Positions 50,691-62,384 of a DNA stretch of 64,000 nt are shown piece by piece. The translations under genes and the position numbers were made by a program. Under the pieces are notes generated by a model. It worked only from the letters and a program-made list of their open reading frames with translations, made no database searches and had not been told where the DNA came from. Each line of letters opens with the position of its first letter. The stretch's first letter is position 1. Origin of the DNA: Eutreptiella sp. 'Long Island Sound 2002' (lineage: Eukaryota > Euglenozoa > Euglenophyceae > Eutreptiales > Eutreptiaceae); contig OZ038381.1 in the NCBI GenBank assembly GCA_964036045.1, forward strand, positions 133,113,691-133,177,690, written 5' to 3'.

Positions 50691-53581
50691 TGCTACCAGC
50701 AGGCCCTGTCCCGGATCCGGATGAGTGCTCGGTCACGGAAGTGGTTCGGATGTCCAACGTGCCGCACGATCCACACGTCGCTGCCACGTCGTTGCGTGAT
50801 GGCGGCGCGGTGGAACAGGGATATGTGTTGGTGTACCAGCCCTCCTGCTCCGCAACGGTTTGGGGGGCGGAGTATACCACCGCCCTGGACGCCATCAAGT
50901 CAGTCCGTGGATGTGACCTGGACTGGAGACCACATGCGGTGTATAGGCCGAAGGTAGTCCTGTCCCCGGAGCTCACGGCCTCGAGTGCGGCGTCCCTTGG
51001 AAGGGTGGTGCAGAGCCCCCACTCCGACGTGGCGTGGCTAGAACCCCACCGGTACTGTTGGGTGCCGGTGGCGACTACAGTTACATCGTCTGACGCGTCG
51101 CCCCAAGGAGACGACGCCACAAACGTGGCAGTGGCCAGCCACGGAATCCCCACGTGGACGGGTGCCATCTAAGGCACGGTCCCGGAGGCAGAGATCATCG
51201 GCGCGGCGGCATACCTGTTGCACACGCCCCCGTCAGCGTGCACGGTGCACGTGATGGATGCGTCCATCATAGGAGCGCATCTCCGCAGGGCGCAGGAGGT
51301 CTGTACCGTGGCATCAAGGGGCCGACATCACATCTGGTCAACGAGGACGCACTGGGCTGGATAGTGGAGGGGCTGCGGCGGCTGCCACGCCGAGTTGGGG
51401 TGCCGCACTATTGGGTGGTGAGGCACAGCTCGCACTTGGCGGCGGTCCCGCTTGAGGCGCCGGACTCTGCCGCGGCCCGTGCAATGGCCCTGCCTGTCCA
51501 TCTCGTCCTACCAAAGGCGCACGCCATCCTCTTGGTGCCGGGGGGTAATGGAGAGCTCGAGCCGCGTGTGCCATCCATGCAAGCCCTTCAGCAAGTCCGG
51601 GAGATGGAGTGGCGTTCGCTAGCGGCACGCACCAGGGCGCACACGTCACTAGCTGGCGCCTGCGAGGCGGTGCCCCTGGGAGCTGTACACCACGGCCAAA
51701 CGCACAGAAATATGTTGCGGGCATGTGACGGTCGCTTGTCCACCATGCAGGTCATGCGAGCTCACGCGTATGGCAATACCGGCCCACCCCTGTATCTTCT
51801 GTGGGGGGCCGGAGGAGGACATTGGCCACATGCGCCTACTGTGTGCGCGGGACGAGGAGGTGGCTGTGCTCCTGTGCAGGCGTGTGGAGGAGTTCACGGC
51901 GGAGCTACCCCTGACAGACAGGGCGGTGGAGTTCGTGGCGTGGAGGGAGCACGGCTGCAGGTGGACTGAATCCCTGATGGCGGGTGTCGTCCCCGGGGAC
52001 CTGAAGCGGCTGTTCGCTGCGGTGCGAGCGGCGTCGTCCCGGGGCCCTGCCAAGGCCATGCTCTTTGTGGAGGACATGGTCCACATTGGGGAAGATGTGT
52101 ATGCCCGCAGGAACCATCGGCTCACCCAGATCATGCAGCTGCCGATGCAAGATCAGAGGAGGGCGGTATACGCGTTTCTGCGAGGGGACACACCCTTCTG
52201 CCCGCCGGCAGGGAGGATCCTGCAGCGTCCGCGGTGGAACCCGTTTGTCGGCCTTCCCGGCGACCTGCGGGCAACCTTTCAGGGGGCACCGCTGCACGCA
52301 CTGCTGGTGTCGCGGTCGTGCATCGCGCACGAAGAGGCCATGTCCTTGTTCCCTCAGTGGATGGCGGCGGTGGCGCGTGCCTTCAGTCAGTGGATCGGTT
52401 CCTGGGTGGCACAGGACATCACGGCATTCAGGGAGTGGTCCCGCGTGGTGTCGGCGCAATCGTGGGCCCTGGTGCGTGGTACCATGGTGAGAAGCCCTGA
52501 CGGCCAGAGTGATCCCTGGCTCCAGGTGTACGCCAACCATCCAGTTGTGGGGAACGTCATGGGCTGGCCTCGCGAGGTGCTGCCGGTCCTTCAGCAACCT
52601 CTGTGCAGTCTCCCAGTCCTGGCGGTGGCTGTTGTACTTGACGTGGGTACGTTGTGGCTGTATGACCGGCAGCTGCGACGAGCCATACCAGCGGTCACGG
52701 AGCGGCGGTCCATGGCAGTGTTGGTGGGCTCCAAGCAGCTGGCACGGGTACAGGGCGACGACGCGCAAGGCCCCGTCACGGAGGCCATGTTCTCTCTGCC
52801 AAAGGAGGACGACTACGTGGCTGCCGATGCCCGTCACACCCTCGACACCCTGGGCCTCGCGGCGGTCATTGAGGCTCGGGCGGGAGGACAACGCTTGGTT
52901 CTAGCATCCGCCAGGGGCCCGGGGCAGGACGGGGTTGATGTCATCGGGGAGGTCTTACGGGACTACGGTTGGGAGCTCCTGGCACATGGCACACACAGCC
53001 CCAAAGTTGCGCGGTGGCCCGGGCTGCTTGAGAGCCTGCCGGTGATGCCCGACGGGCGATCGATGCTCCGCCCGGTGTCCACGTGGGAGGAAGCGAGGCG
53101 CAGCCTCCTCAGTTGTGCCACAGCACGCACGCTGGCGGGTGCTTTGCTTGGACTCCAGGACGCGTGCTGCGATGTATGGCAGGACCTATGGTCGCAGAGT
53201 TGTGATAGTAGCTGCGTTCCGTCGCGGTCTGTGCTTCCGCAGCGATGCCACGGGTGCGCAGAGACAGCGTCAGTTTGGGTTCATCAATGTGCCTCCGCCC
53301 CACTATGCGGGACATGTAAGGAGCGTGCCGATAGGGGGTGGCCTAAGGCGAGATGGGCACTGCGGCACTCTGGACAGATGTCCTCAAGTGCCTGGAAGAC
53401 AATCCAGGGTGGCCTGAAGAGCGTCCGAGTGGAAGGCGTACGGTGCCCTGGAGCGCCGTCGGCAGCCCTGCCCCTGCTGCTATGGTGGACGGCTCTGGAG
53501 GGCGACTCGCGGATACTCTGGTTGTGGCATCGAGGAGGAAATGGTGACGGCGTGGTGGGGGCCGGGGGTGTTGCAGATTGA
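50691..53581 (+). pseudogene. LINE RNase H and zinc-binding C-terminal region
   Basis: RNase H signs: TSSDASPQGDDATNVAVASH (first Asp), GTVPEAEIIGAAAYLL (Glu), CTVHVMDASIIG (Asp), and, after a frameshift near 51300, VVRHSSHLAAVPLEAPDSAA (His region). A TAA interrupts at 51170. A further frameshift near 51750 leads to a 618-aa frame (51725-53581) with the RT-type zinc motif CIFCGGPEEDIGHMRLLC, a long unassigned central part (NHPVVGNVMGWPREVLPVLQ; TLWLYDRQLRR), and a second Cys/His segment CHGCAETASVWVHQC...CGTCKERA. Copy 2 (20740-22976) and the fragment at 63711 are relatives. Confidence 0.85.
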
Positions 53582-53820
53582 TGGGGTTAGGAATTGTGGG
53601 TGCACCTGCTACCGTCCCTACGCTGGACGCAGCGGAGGGGGTAGCACCTGAGAAGCAGTGCCCTCATGGCCTGATTGTGCGGTGCTGGCAGGCGGCGTAT
53701 GACGGCCAACGCGATGTGACAGGTCGTGCCAGCCTGATGGTGAGCCGTACTGCCTCCGTGCATGAGGGTCGGACAGGGATGCTTCACCCGCCTGCGCCGG
53801 GTCGCCGCATACAACAGTGA

Positions 53821-53886
53821 GGTGTCATGGGTCGTCCCGACTAGGGTAATAAGGCCCAAACCCCTGTAGGGTATTCCCATGGCACC
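53821..53886 (+). promoter_or_regulatory. LINE 3'-UTR conserved foldable RNA block, copy 1
   Basis: GGTGTCATGGG at the start pairs with CCCATGGCACC at the end (11 pairs, one G-U). Inside are hairpin GTCG-TCC-CGAC and a second hairpin ACCC-CTGTA-GGGT. It lies 240 bp past the stop. The same block in copy 2 keeps all three helices with few base changes. Confidence 0.6.
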
Positions 53887-54139
53887 GGGGTCTCTACTGG
53901 CGGCCTGGCTATGGCAGTATTGGGAGTGGTTGCTCGGGATACGCCGAGGGTGCACGGAGTTGTCTGGGGGGTACGGCGTTACGGCGCCCCCTGGGAGTGT
54001 TACACAGGTTTGCGGGGACAGCCTGCAGGCCACGGGAGCGGCGACGAAGTGGTGATGTGTGCGTAGAGGGATATGACGGCGAGGTTATCAGGTGGACAGT
54101 ATGGCGGGCGGCTTGGAGACTGCGTGGCAGCCTGGGAGG

Positions 54140-54380
54140 AGCACTCACGAGGGGCACGCGGAGTTCAAGGTGGCGGTGTACTGGCGTCTTGGGGGTATAC
54201 GCGGCGGTACTAGGGTCCGTACGGTGGGGGTACGCGGCGGTACTGGGGAACCGTACAGTGGGGGGGCTGCGGGGATGCATGGCGGTACTGGGGTGTCCCC
54301 CCAGCCCCTCTACCAACTCAGGGGGCACGTAGGGGCATCCCCTGGCCCCGTTAACAAACTAGAGGGACCGTGCCTGCGGG
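54140..54380 (+). repeat. LINE 3'-UTR short tandem repeats
   Basis: Repeats of GTACTGGGG / GGCGGTACT(G/A)GGG-type phrases at about 40-bp spacing. The counterpart in copy 2 is about 19940-20200 (minus). Confidence 0.6.
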
Positions 54381-55239
54381 CATGTACATAGTCTAACCTC
54401 TGACCATGGCCTTGCGGTAGCGGTGGTGCGTATGGTGGCGGCTCGCAGGTGGCATCCGCGTGGCAACAGCGGTACTGCGCGGCGTCGTAGCGAAAAGTAT
54501 GCGGTCGCCTCACCAATGTAAGGACGTACCCCTCGGGGGCGCCAGTCCGGTCGGCTAGAGGCGGGGAGAGAGGAGGAGCAGCATGCTGAGTGGTCCGGGG
54601 GGTGACGCGCGGGCCAATGCTATAAGTAGGCTCGCCACGTCGTCGGTGGGGGCCGAACCTGCGGCCTGCCTGGCCGCTGCTGTGGCGGAAGAGGCGCAAC
54701 CACGGGAGCTGGCCAAACAGTGCAGGTAAGGGTCAAGGGTAGGCGCAAGGGCAAAGTATGTGGGCCAGATGGGGTGCACCTGGTTACCACAGCCCGGGGC
54801 GAGCCTGGTGGGTACCCCTACAGGGGGTCGATAATCAAGCTACGGCACCCACCAGCCCAAATCCCGCCCAGCGATATTCACTGGTTGCGCCACTCCCGTC
54901 GCGTAGCGGCCAGCGTCCCCCCCTATAGACCCTCAGGTTATATTATGCGTGGGCAAGAGGATGCCTCGAAGCTGATTGGGTTCTGGCCCATGACAAGGAG
55001 TGCCGGCACAGTATATACATTTGGGGTGTGGGTGCTGCTCAGGGCCACGGGGACGTGGAGTTGATACCGTGTTTTTGTACTATACTAGGGGACTGATGCG
55101 GTGGGTCGGCGGCGTACTTTGTGGGGACACGGGGGCGATGAAGGCTGAGGGCCAGGCTCCGCTGGAGCCTCCCAGAAATCCTGGCCGTGCATAAAAGGGT
55201 TATTACGTGCTGGCAGTGGGATATGAGGAGTCAGGGGTG

Positions 55240-55699
55240 GTGGGTATTTACGAGTACGCAGCTGACTGTGGATTACGTGGGGTCACGGGTACTGGACGTC
55301 TCCACGATGGCGGGGGTATGCGAACCCCGGAGAGTCCGCTCTTGCTTCGCCGCATGCGTGCTGCTTTGTGCCTTGGTTGCCGCTTTGCGCCGGACGGTGA
55401 AGCCTTTGCTTCCTGCTTGTTGCGATGCTGCTGCATTGCTGTGCCTTGCCCCCTTACCCCCGGCGAACAAACGGGCCAGCGTTCGTCGCCGTTGCTAATG
55501 CTAACGCTTTGCAGTCGCCACTGCCCCCAAAGCCTGGTTGCCCGGTATCCCCGGTCCTCTGTCTCCTCCGTTATGCTGTGGGCCACCTCAGGCAGCCCTG
55601 GGACCCACGGGATTGAGCGAGGCAGGAGCCACCTGTCGGCGCGAGATGCCCGGTAACTCCAGTAGACGGCATGATAAGTGGTTATGACTATGACTATGA
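55240..55699 (+). other. LINE 3'-terminal conserved block and (TATGAC)n tail
   Basis: About 330 bp matches 18595-18930 in inverted orientation (CTCTTGCTTCGCCGCATGCG, CGTTGCTAATGCTAACGC, CCTGGGACCCACGGG, CCAGTAGACGGCATGAT). It ends GGTTATGACTATGACTATGA and then (TA)n, so the tail is a simple repeat rather than poly(A). Both strands are open in both copies, but DNA or RNA conservation explains that more simply than a gene. Confidence 0.75.
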
Positions 55700-56590
<891 letters not shown>

Positions 56591-57170
56591 CCCATGTGGG
56601 CCCTTGCATGCCGTGTACAAAGGGTTGCAAGTGCATGCCAGCTACGAACTCCACCGGGACAGGGGCAGCCTCTGTGTAGACAGATACACAATGTGTTTAC
56701 CGTTGGAAGTCTCCTCCCACCAACACAAGTCGCCAATCTGGAGCGACATATGCGCGTAGCCATCGGAGGAACGACCCACACTTTTTAGGCGTCCCTGTAC
56801 TGGCACACTTACACGTCAGTCTCCTCCTCATCGGCCTGCTTGGCAATGCTCGTCAGATGGGATTCTCAATGGCACAATGGCGATTTCACACACCACCTGG
56901 ATGGCACGGCCATCGTGCTCGAAGTCACTTATTGCGGCACTCCCGTCTAGATTGACAACTTGTGCATGTCCACCAGTCAATGCAACACAAATCGGCTAGG
57001 CAGAACGCCCACCTCTTGAAGTAAAACAACAACCACGTAACCGGACCATTGCAAGAATTGGCGCAAAGCGGCCACTTTCGTTTTCACCGCGTGCTCTACG
57101 TTCAGGGTTAGCAAATCCAAAGTGGCAGAGGGCCTCACTACGGTGGCGAACTGTGGACTAGTGTCAATAT
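56591..57170. other. No supported gene
   Basis: Ordinary-complexity DNA. Open stretches exist on both strands at 56594-56788 but carry no recognisable protein. Confidence 0.4.
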
Positions 57171-57172
57171 TT

Positions 57173-57373
57173 TTAGCTTACACAGGTTTGCCAGCGCGAC
57201 TCGCAAGCAACGAAGAGAGTCTTCTTGTACCCCAGCTCGTCCAACACTCCGGACACGCGCTCATTGTCCACCACATTCATCTGGCAACCCATGGTCATCA
57301 CGTGGTACGTGGGTTCCTTCACGGACATGCCACCCTTGCCGATGAACCCCAACTTCGATTCGGCCCCGGGCAT
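57173..57373 (-). CDS. Exon of a MiaB-type tRNA methylthiotransferase
   Basis: On the minus strand the block reads KEPTYHVMTMGCQMNVVDNE and then RVSGVLDELGYKK. The GCQMN cysteine and the N-x-x-D-(S/N)-E-R pattern match the start of the N-terminal UPF0004 domain of MiaB, which carries the first of three Cys that bind the auxiliary Fe-S cluster. MiaB adds a methylthio group to i6A37 of tRNA. After GYKK the similarity stops before the second conserved Cys, so the exon ends near there. The GTGTAAGC at about 57176-57183 (minus) is one possible donor, which leaves some unexplained codons. The radical-SAM part is not visible nearby, so this is either an exon with distant partners or a gene fragment. 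Confidence 0.6.
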   Translation of the reverse strand: MPGAESKLGFIGKGGMSVKEPTYHVMTMGCQMNVVDNERVSGVLDELGYKKTLFVACESRWQTCVS

Positions 57374-57385
57374 CCGGCCGCACTT

Positions 57386-59080
57386 CTACTTCGACCTACC
57401 CCTCGCTGCCCTCCCTACATACGCAGAGCCTCGGTCCCCCCGGAAACGGTCAAGCAGGCAACATTGTACCGTCCCTCCCCCCCCACCGCTGCTCCGCCAA
57501 GCCGAAGGCGTTTCACGAATAGAATTTTTCCGTCCCCAAAGACCCGCAGTGTCGCTCAAACCCGCCAAGCCGGTGACCAACAGTGGGGACATGTATTCGA
57601 TGATTAGAGGCTTTTGGGGTTTGTGTCCCTCCCAGTACCACTCACCTCTCTTTTGCCCATGCCGGGCGCTTTGATTAACATTATTTTGGCCCGCAGCACG
57701 TTTGACTACCCAAGACTCCGGGCTCAGTGGAGTTCCCGCTGTTTGGTTTACTTGCTTTTCGGGCACGCCACAACGCGTTTGTGCCGGCACTGTGCGGGGG
57801 AACGAGTTTTTCCATTGGAATCCGGCCGAGTGTACTACATGCCTCCCTCAGTTTTTGTGAGGGAAACTCTTGGTTTTGCGCTGGTCACTACCAGGTCCCT
57901 CACTCTTTTGCCGACGGTCCTTAACCGTGTTACCTTTGGCGGTTCTTGAAACGGGTGCAAAGCCCTATCAGCTACTCTGTAGTTTCGACGCAGTCGCAGT
58001 ACTATGGGAAGGCATGCTGCCATACGCGGCTCTGTACTGGACCGGGGGCGCGGCTAGCGATGTCATGGGATTAGACACACATGGGTCGCCGTAATACGAA
58101 TCCACAAGTCCGGACGACGAGTAGGTGGGGCGCCGGGGAACCATGAGCGATGGTGCCGATACTCATTTTGTCGTCGTGCCGGCGTCACTATGTCGTCACT
58201 ACCAGTGTTCTCGGGAGGGGGCATGCATCCAGCGGCGCTCCTCGCAACGCGCGCGTTTACCGTGTTCTTGGTCTTGAGCCTCATTGCGACATCAGTGGGA
58301 AAAACGCCACCCCTTCCTGCCTCTAACCCCACTGGTTTCCCAAGCCATCGCGGAGTTTGCCAAGGTGCACCCCCAGGAACCTGTTTTTGCTTCCTTTTCC
58401 GGCCGGATCTCTTTGGTGCAGGTGCAACGAGGTAACTATTCCACAGGCTCCAGAGGCTCCATGACGTGGGCACATTCCGACCCCGCACAGTCTCTGGTGA
58501 GTTGTAATGTACAGTAGTCGGCGGTGCCAAAACCTCCAGCTCAACCTATCATAAACAGCCCTGGACATTTTACACCGGTAGAGGCACGGAGGGCTAGTGG
58601 CGGACCGTCGGCCTCGGCGGCCTCGGCGGTTCTAGCGACCCAAATGGCTCCTCCTGGACGGGGCGGGGGGTCCACTACCCCCACACCCACAACTCCCAAC
58701 ACCGATGCGACGGTGGGGACTACTGAGTTGTGGGGAAAACTAAGGATGACACATCCTACCAACTATACCCATGGATCCTCTTGTGGGCTGCTAATCTGGT
58801 GACCAGCCCCCCCCGAAAATTTATTGCGGGGTCTCCCACTGATGTTAAAACGCAGCGTGTTCAGGCGGAATGGGCACCAAGCGTTCTGAAGGCCTCTAAA
58901 CAGTAGCCGGGGGCCTACCGCGGACATCCCCCCCTCCCCGCAAGTGCTCAACGCATTTCTTACCTGGTTAGACACAGTGGAGGATAAACAAGTGGACGGA
59001 ATGGCACGAGCCTTCCGTCTCACCATGCGCCGGTGGAGGGTATCCGGCGCGACATGTGGAACATTGAGCCGACGGGCTGG
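57386..59080. other. Region of short exon-like pieces on both strands
   Basis: Plus strand: 58284-58430 reads VSQAIAEFAKVHPQEPVFAS, and 58944-59090 reads NAFLTWLDTVEDKQVDGMAR followed by AFRLTMRRWRVSG. Both have natural composition. No piece could be linked to a family or joined into a gene with confidence. Confidence 0.3.
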
Positions 59081-59182
59081 CATGTCAAAGACTGTGGTGC
59101 CTTGCCCCGCCGCATCCTTCTTGTGCCACTCTACCCACGTAGCCGTTGTGAGATGGAGTCAAGAACCAGATTAGAGTATTGA

Positions 59183-59392
59183 GTGCCCCGAAACTCCGGC
59201 TTCCGCGGGGCTCAGAAGCTACCAGATCTGGTCCCTGAACGAATTCCCATATGGGCGCCGGAAGAACGGATTCCACTGTGGAAGCCGTTTGTCAGAACTA
59301 GCATCAACCTTTTGTGCAAAGAGCAAAAACAGCACACAGTGCGCGATGGCAACAAGACAGTGGATGATGAATTGTACTCACGGGGGTCTTGA
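59183..59392 (+). CDS. Hypothetical ORF, plus strand, 69 aa
   Basis: Reads LPDLVPERIPIWAPEERIPL and RTSINLLCKEQKQHTVRDGN and ends at TGA. It overlaps a minus-strand exon candidate (59382-59520), so at most one of the two is likely to be real. No family was recognised. Confidence 0.2.
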   Translation: MPRNSGFRGAQKLPDLVPERIPIWAPEERIPLWKPFVRTSINLLCKEQKQHTVRDGNKTVDDELYSRGS

Positions 59393-59520
59393 TGTCCACG
59401 GTATCGGTCAGAAGCACACCATTCATGGTGAAGGTCATTTGCAAATCGCCAACGGCACATAACCTTCTTTTCAGCGTCAACACTGCCATGCGTTGCAAAG
59501 ACGCAAGGCGTCTAGGTGGC
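59382..59520 (-). CDS. Possible exon with strong GTGAGT donor, minus strand
   Basis: The minus-strand frame reads RMAVLTLKRRLCAVGDLQMT and then FTMNGVLLTDTVDIKTP, directly followed by a perfect GTGAGT donor at 59381-59376. A GGCAG near the upstream end could be the acceptor. The protein was not identified. Confidence 0.35.
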
Positions 59521-59886
59521 AATGCCCCACCCTGTGAATAGCCTCGTGAAGACCCGGCAAGGAGACGTGTGCAGAGTGGCCACACAGGACAAATTGTAAG
59601 CACCCAAGAGAGATGGCAAGCGCGGTATAGAATCGCGCTCTAGCAAAGCGCAAAAACCGGCTGGGCGGGTTAGTGAGAACCGCGGGCAGTGGGGGCATGG
59701 TGGACTCCGGAAACGAGGAGTAGTCATGGGGAGGACTGTGAGGTAAGCAAACAGATACACCTGAAGGGTGAGTGAAATGCCTCGTCAACTATTGCTGAGC
59801 CCAAGCCACTCTGCGGTGCCTCGGACAACGGCAAAGCCACGTGCAAGGGGGGGATGCAAAGAGGCATGGTTTGGTGGTAGCACCAA
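59521..59886. other. No supported gene
   Basis: Short open frames on the minus strand only. Nothing recognised. Confidence 0.4.
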
Positions 59887-59985
59887 CCTTGGTACACACT
59901 AGAAGACCCCATTTGGTTCTAGCCCAGAACTTCTAGCCTAGATGTTGTAGGCTAGACTAGATCAATACTAGAACGATATAATGTC
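59887..59985 (+). repeat. Y-family dispersed repeat, short copy 4
   Basis: CCTTGGTACACACTAGAAGA, TTCTAGCCCAGAACTTC and a CTAGAACG cluster, ending at ATG 59982. It lacks the poly-C and TACTCGGGGGCC part of the other copies. As elsewhere, a coding-like region follows. Confidence 0.65.
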
Positions 59986-60097
59986 CACCAAGAAGCGCCA
60001 TTTTCTTCAGTGTTCCGCCGTGCAGGCTTGCTACTGCCCATAGTGCATTCTCCCATGATCATCTCTCACACACTTAGATCTTTCGTATTTCTTTGCA

Positions 60098-60871
60098 ATG
60101 AGACATCCCTTCACTTACCCCATTCCTCCCTCCTCAACCGGGGAGGATACTTCCCTCTTTTCTAAGGCACTACGGGACTTGAGTGGGGCTACTAGCCTCA
60201 AGGATGAACGGGTCGGCCATTACTTGGCCCCGTGGGTGCTATCATACCCCCTAGTACAGCGCCAATTCAGCAACGCCATCCAATATGTGAACACCGCCAC
60301 TTCCACCAAACTACGCGTGAGACATGCAAGGCCGCCGTTGAGGCATACGCCGCCTCCCTACTCCCCCCCACTGCCATGTGTGAACTTGCGCTCAACTTGA
60401 GGGCCCCCAAGTCCTCGTGGAGGACCCTCTCGGAGCTCTACACGCTCCGCAAGTTGGAGTATCACCGCACCGTCCCCGGTGGCCCCTACCCCAGGCCGAT
60501 TTGCACCCAGCGGGACTTCCAAGAGCGTTTGAAGGACTTGGTCGCCCCCCGTGCAATTGGATGACCCTGTTGCCACAGTGTTTCCCAAGGCCACCGGGAT
60601 CTCATGGCCCTTCGCCTCATGGATGAAGTATATCCTCTCGCAGCCGGGCTTGGTGGGGTCAATCAGTCGCTCTTTCCCGTTGACATTCATCGTCCGGGGG
60701 GATGCATACCCCGTGGCCGGGGGTCAATGGACGCCACTCACCATCTCCTTGGCCAATTTTGACCACTTGGCCCGCTCCCCCGCGGGCCTTTGGGTGGTGA
60801 GCATGGCCAATTGCGATGACAAGGCCATGGACATCGTGGAAGAGCAATTGGTCGGTCTTCCTCTCACCTAG
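60098..60871 (+). pseudogene. Unknown gene, first domain, frameshifted
   Basis: Starts at ATG 60098 (MRHPFTYPIPPSSTGEDTSL...KALRDLSGATSL). It shifts frame near 60310 into CKAAVEAYAASLLPPTAMCE and YHRTVPGGPYPRPICTQRDF. It shifts again near 60550 into LDDPVATVFPKATGISWPFA, then LTFIVRGDAYPVAGGQWTPL, TISLANFDHLA and GLWVVSMANCDDKAMD, ending TAG at 60871. The pattern Gly-Asp-Ala-x-Pro, then a threonine- or leucine-rich strand, then a length of hydrophobic sequence recalls the first catalytic Asp region of some DDE transposases, but this is weak. A diverged duplicate follows immediately. Confidence 0.4.
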
Positions 60872-60874
60872 TGC

Positions 60875-61352
60875 CTTTCACTCATTCTACGCGCTCCGCA
60901 ATCTGCTGCACCACCGCACCGTCCCCGGTGGCCCCTACTCAAGGCCGATTTGCACGTAGTGGGACTTCCAAGAGCATTTGAAGGAGTTCGTCGCCCCCGT
61001 GCAATTGGATGACCCCGTTGCCACGGTGTTGCCCAAGGCCACTGGGATCTCATGGCCCTTCGCCTCATGGGTCAAGTACACCCTCTCCCAGCCGGGCTTG
61101 GTGGGGTCAATCGATCGCTCCTTCCTGTTGACATTCATCGTCCGGGGGGATGCATACCCCGTGGCCGGGGGTCATTGGACCCAACTCACCATTTCTCTGG
61201 CCAATTTTGACCACTTGGCCCGCCCCCCCCCCCCCGCGGGCCTTTGGGTGCTGAGCATGGCCAAGGATGACAAGGCCATGGACACCCTTGGGATGTTGTG
61301 GAAGAGCAATTGGGAGGTCTTCCTCTCACCCAATGCCTTTCACTCATTCTAG
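60875..61352 (+). pseudogene. Unknown gene, duplicated domain
   Basis: About 457 bp downstream the same segment recurs: CACCGCACCGTCCCCGGTGG at the DNA level, then LDDPVATVLPKATGISWPFA, FIVRGDAYPVAGGHWTQLTI and LWVLSMAKDDKAMD, ending WEVFLSPNAFHSF and TAG at 61352. The frame from ATG 60978 is open for 124 codons. The copies differ by substitutions and a TAG near 60958 in the upstream part. A tandem domain duplication within one gene or element is the simplest reading. Confidence 0.45.
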
Positions 61353-61479
61353 TTTTGTTCTAGTTAGCCTCGGAAACCGGTCGGTACAAGCTTGGCTAGA
61401 CTAGACTAGAACGGTATGAACCACCCCCAATGTCTTATGTTTAGGTGATTCAAGGGATCATCGACACGGACCTCGTCCA

Positions 61480-62235
61480 ATGGGGAGCCTCCAAGGAGGA
61501 GGCAAAGGTGATCCTCGTGGGGGGGATCAACCGTGGACCCGGAGGGTGATCAGGGTGTCTAAATGCCCCCAAGTGGGCTCCATGTTCAACGGGGGATATG
61601 GAAGACTTGGGAAGGTAGTGCTATCCAACGGACCATGGAGGGTGATGAGGACCACTACACAGCCTTCCTCCTTGGGACGCCTTCCTTGCAAGACGCCGGT
61701 TGCGATATGCAACCAATTTTGAAATTGCCGCGTGCTTCGGTAGTCTGGTATATTTTGCACTTGACGATGGCCATGGGCCGCCGCTTGTTGGGGGAGTTTG
61801 TTGACCGGAAGGCTAGGGGGGTCACCCCTTCGCTACTTCAGGACGTGCAAATCTTCTTGTCGGAGAGGCGTGCAAGTAGAAGCGTTTACGAGGCAGCTTC
61901 CCCAAATTGGAAAGAAACAACCAATTTTTTTTGAGGCATGGCCCGATATTGCTAGGTGCCTTGGCATTAGGCCGCCCCGAGCCAATTACAAGGCCATCGC
62001 GAACATCTGGGACCTCGTGCAGGCCCTCTATTGTACATATCAAGGACCTAACCCATTGAATTGCGCCGCAACGGCACAAGATTTCCGTCATCATAGCACC
62101 CTTGGTACAGCATCATGGTATCTACTAAGCATGGAGCATGATGCGGATGCCATGTTGCAGAACATTTGGCCATTTGGGTTGGCCATGTTTTTTAGGCGCC
62201 ATTACGAAAGGCATCAACCGCTCTCTGAAACATGA
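61480..62235 (+). pseudogene. Unknown gene, downstream part related to the 60-61 kb domain
   Basis: After a CTAGAACG cluster (61350-61420), frames 61480-61722, 61563-61934 and 61798-62235 join into a protein-like reading: QGIIDTDLVQWGASKEEAKV (partly), HTAFLLGTPSLQDAGCDMQP, EAWPDIARCLGIRPPRANYK and WYLLSMEHDADAMLQNIWPF, ending TGA at 62235. The last phrase resembles LWVLSMAKDDKAMD...LWK upstream, so it may be a third diverged repeat of the same domain. Function unknown. Confidence 0.4.
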
Positions 62236-62244
62236 GCATAACGA

Positions 62245-62384
62245 ACACAGCAATCAGCGGGCGGGGGGGGGGGGGGGGGGCTTTTCAGGGGGAGGGGGTG
62301 GATGACGTGTCAGGGCGGAAATGGTCAGCCATTTACAGGGAGGCCAGTGTGCAGGCACAATGTATGAGTTGGCTTTTTGCATTT
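62245..62384. other. Poly-G tract and short spacer
   Basis: Poly-G run at 62262-62280 followed by GC-rich spacer. Nothing else seen. Confidence 0.5.

Noticed and set aside
43473-51172. Reassignment of UAG/UAA as sense codons, because several LINE frames are interrupted only by TAG/TAA
   Set aside because: Comparison of the two LINE copies shows TAG opposite TGG and TAA opposite an Asp codon, and other frames are also broken by indels. Ordinary pseudogene decay explains it.
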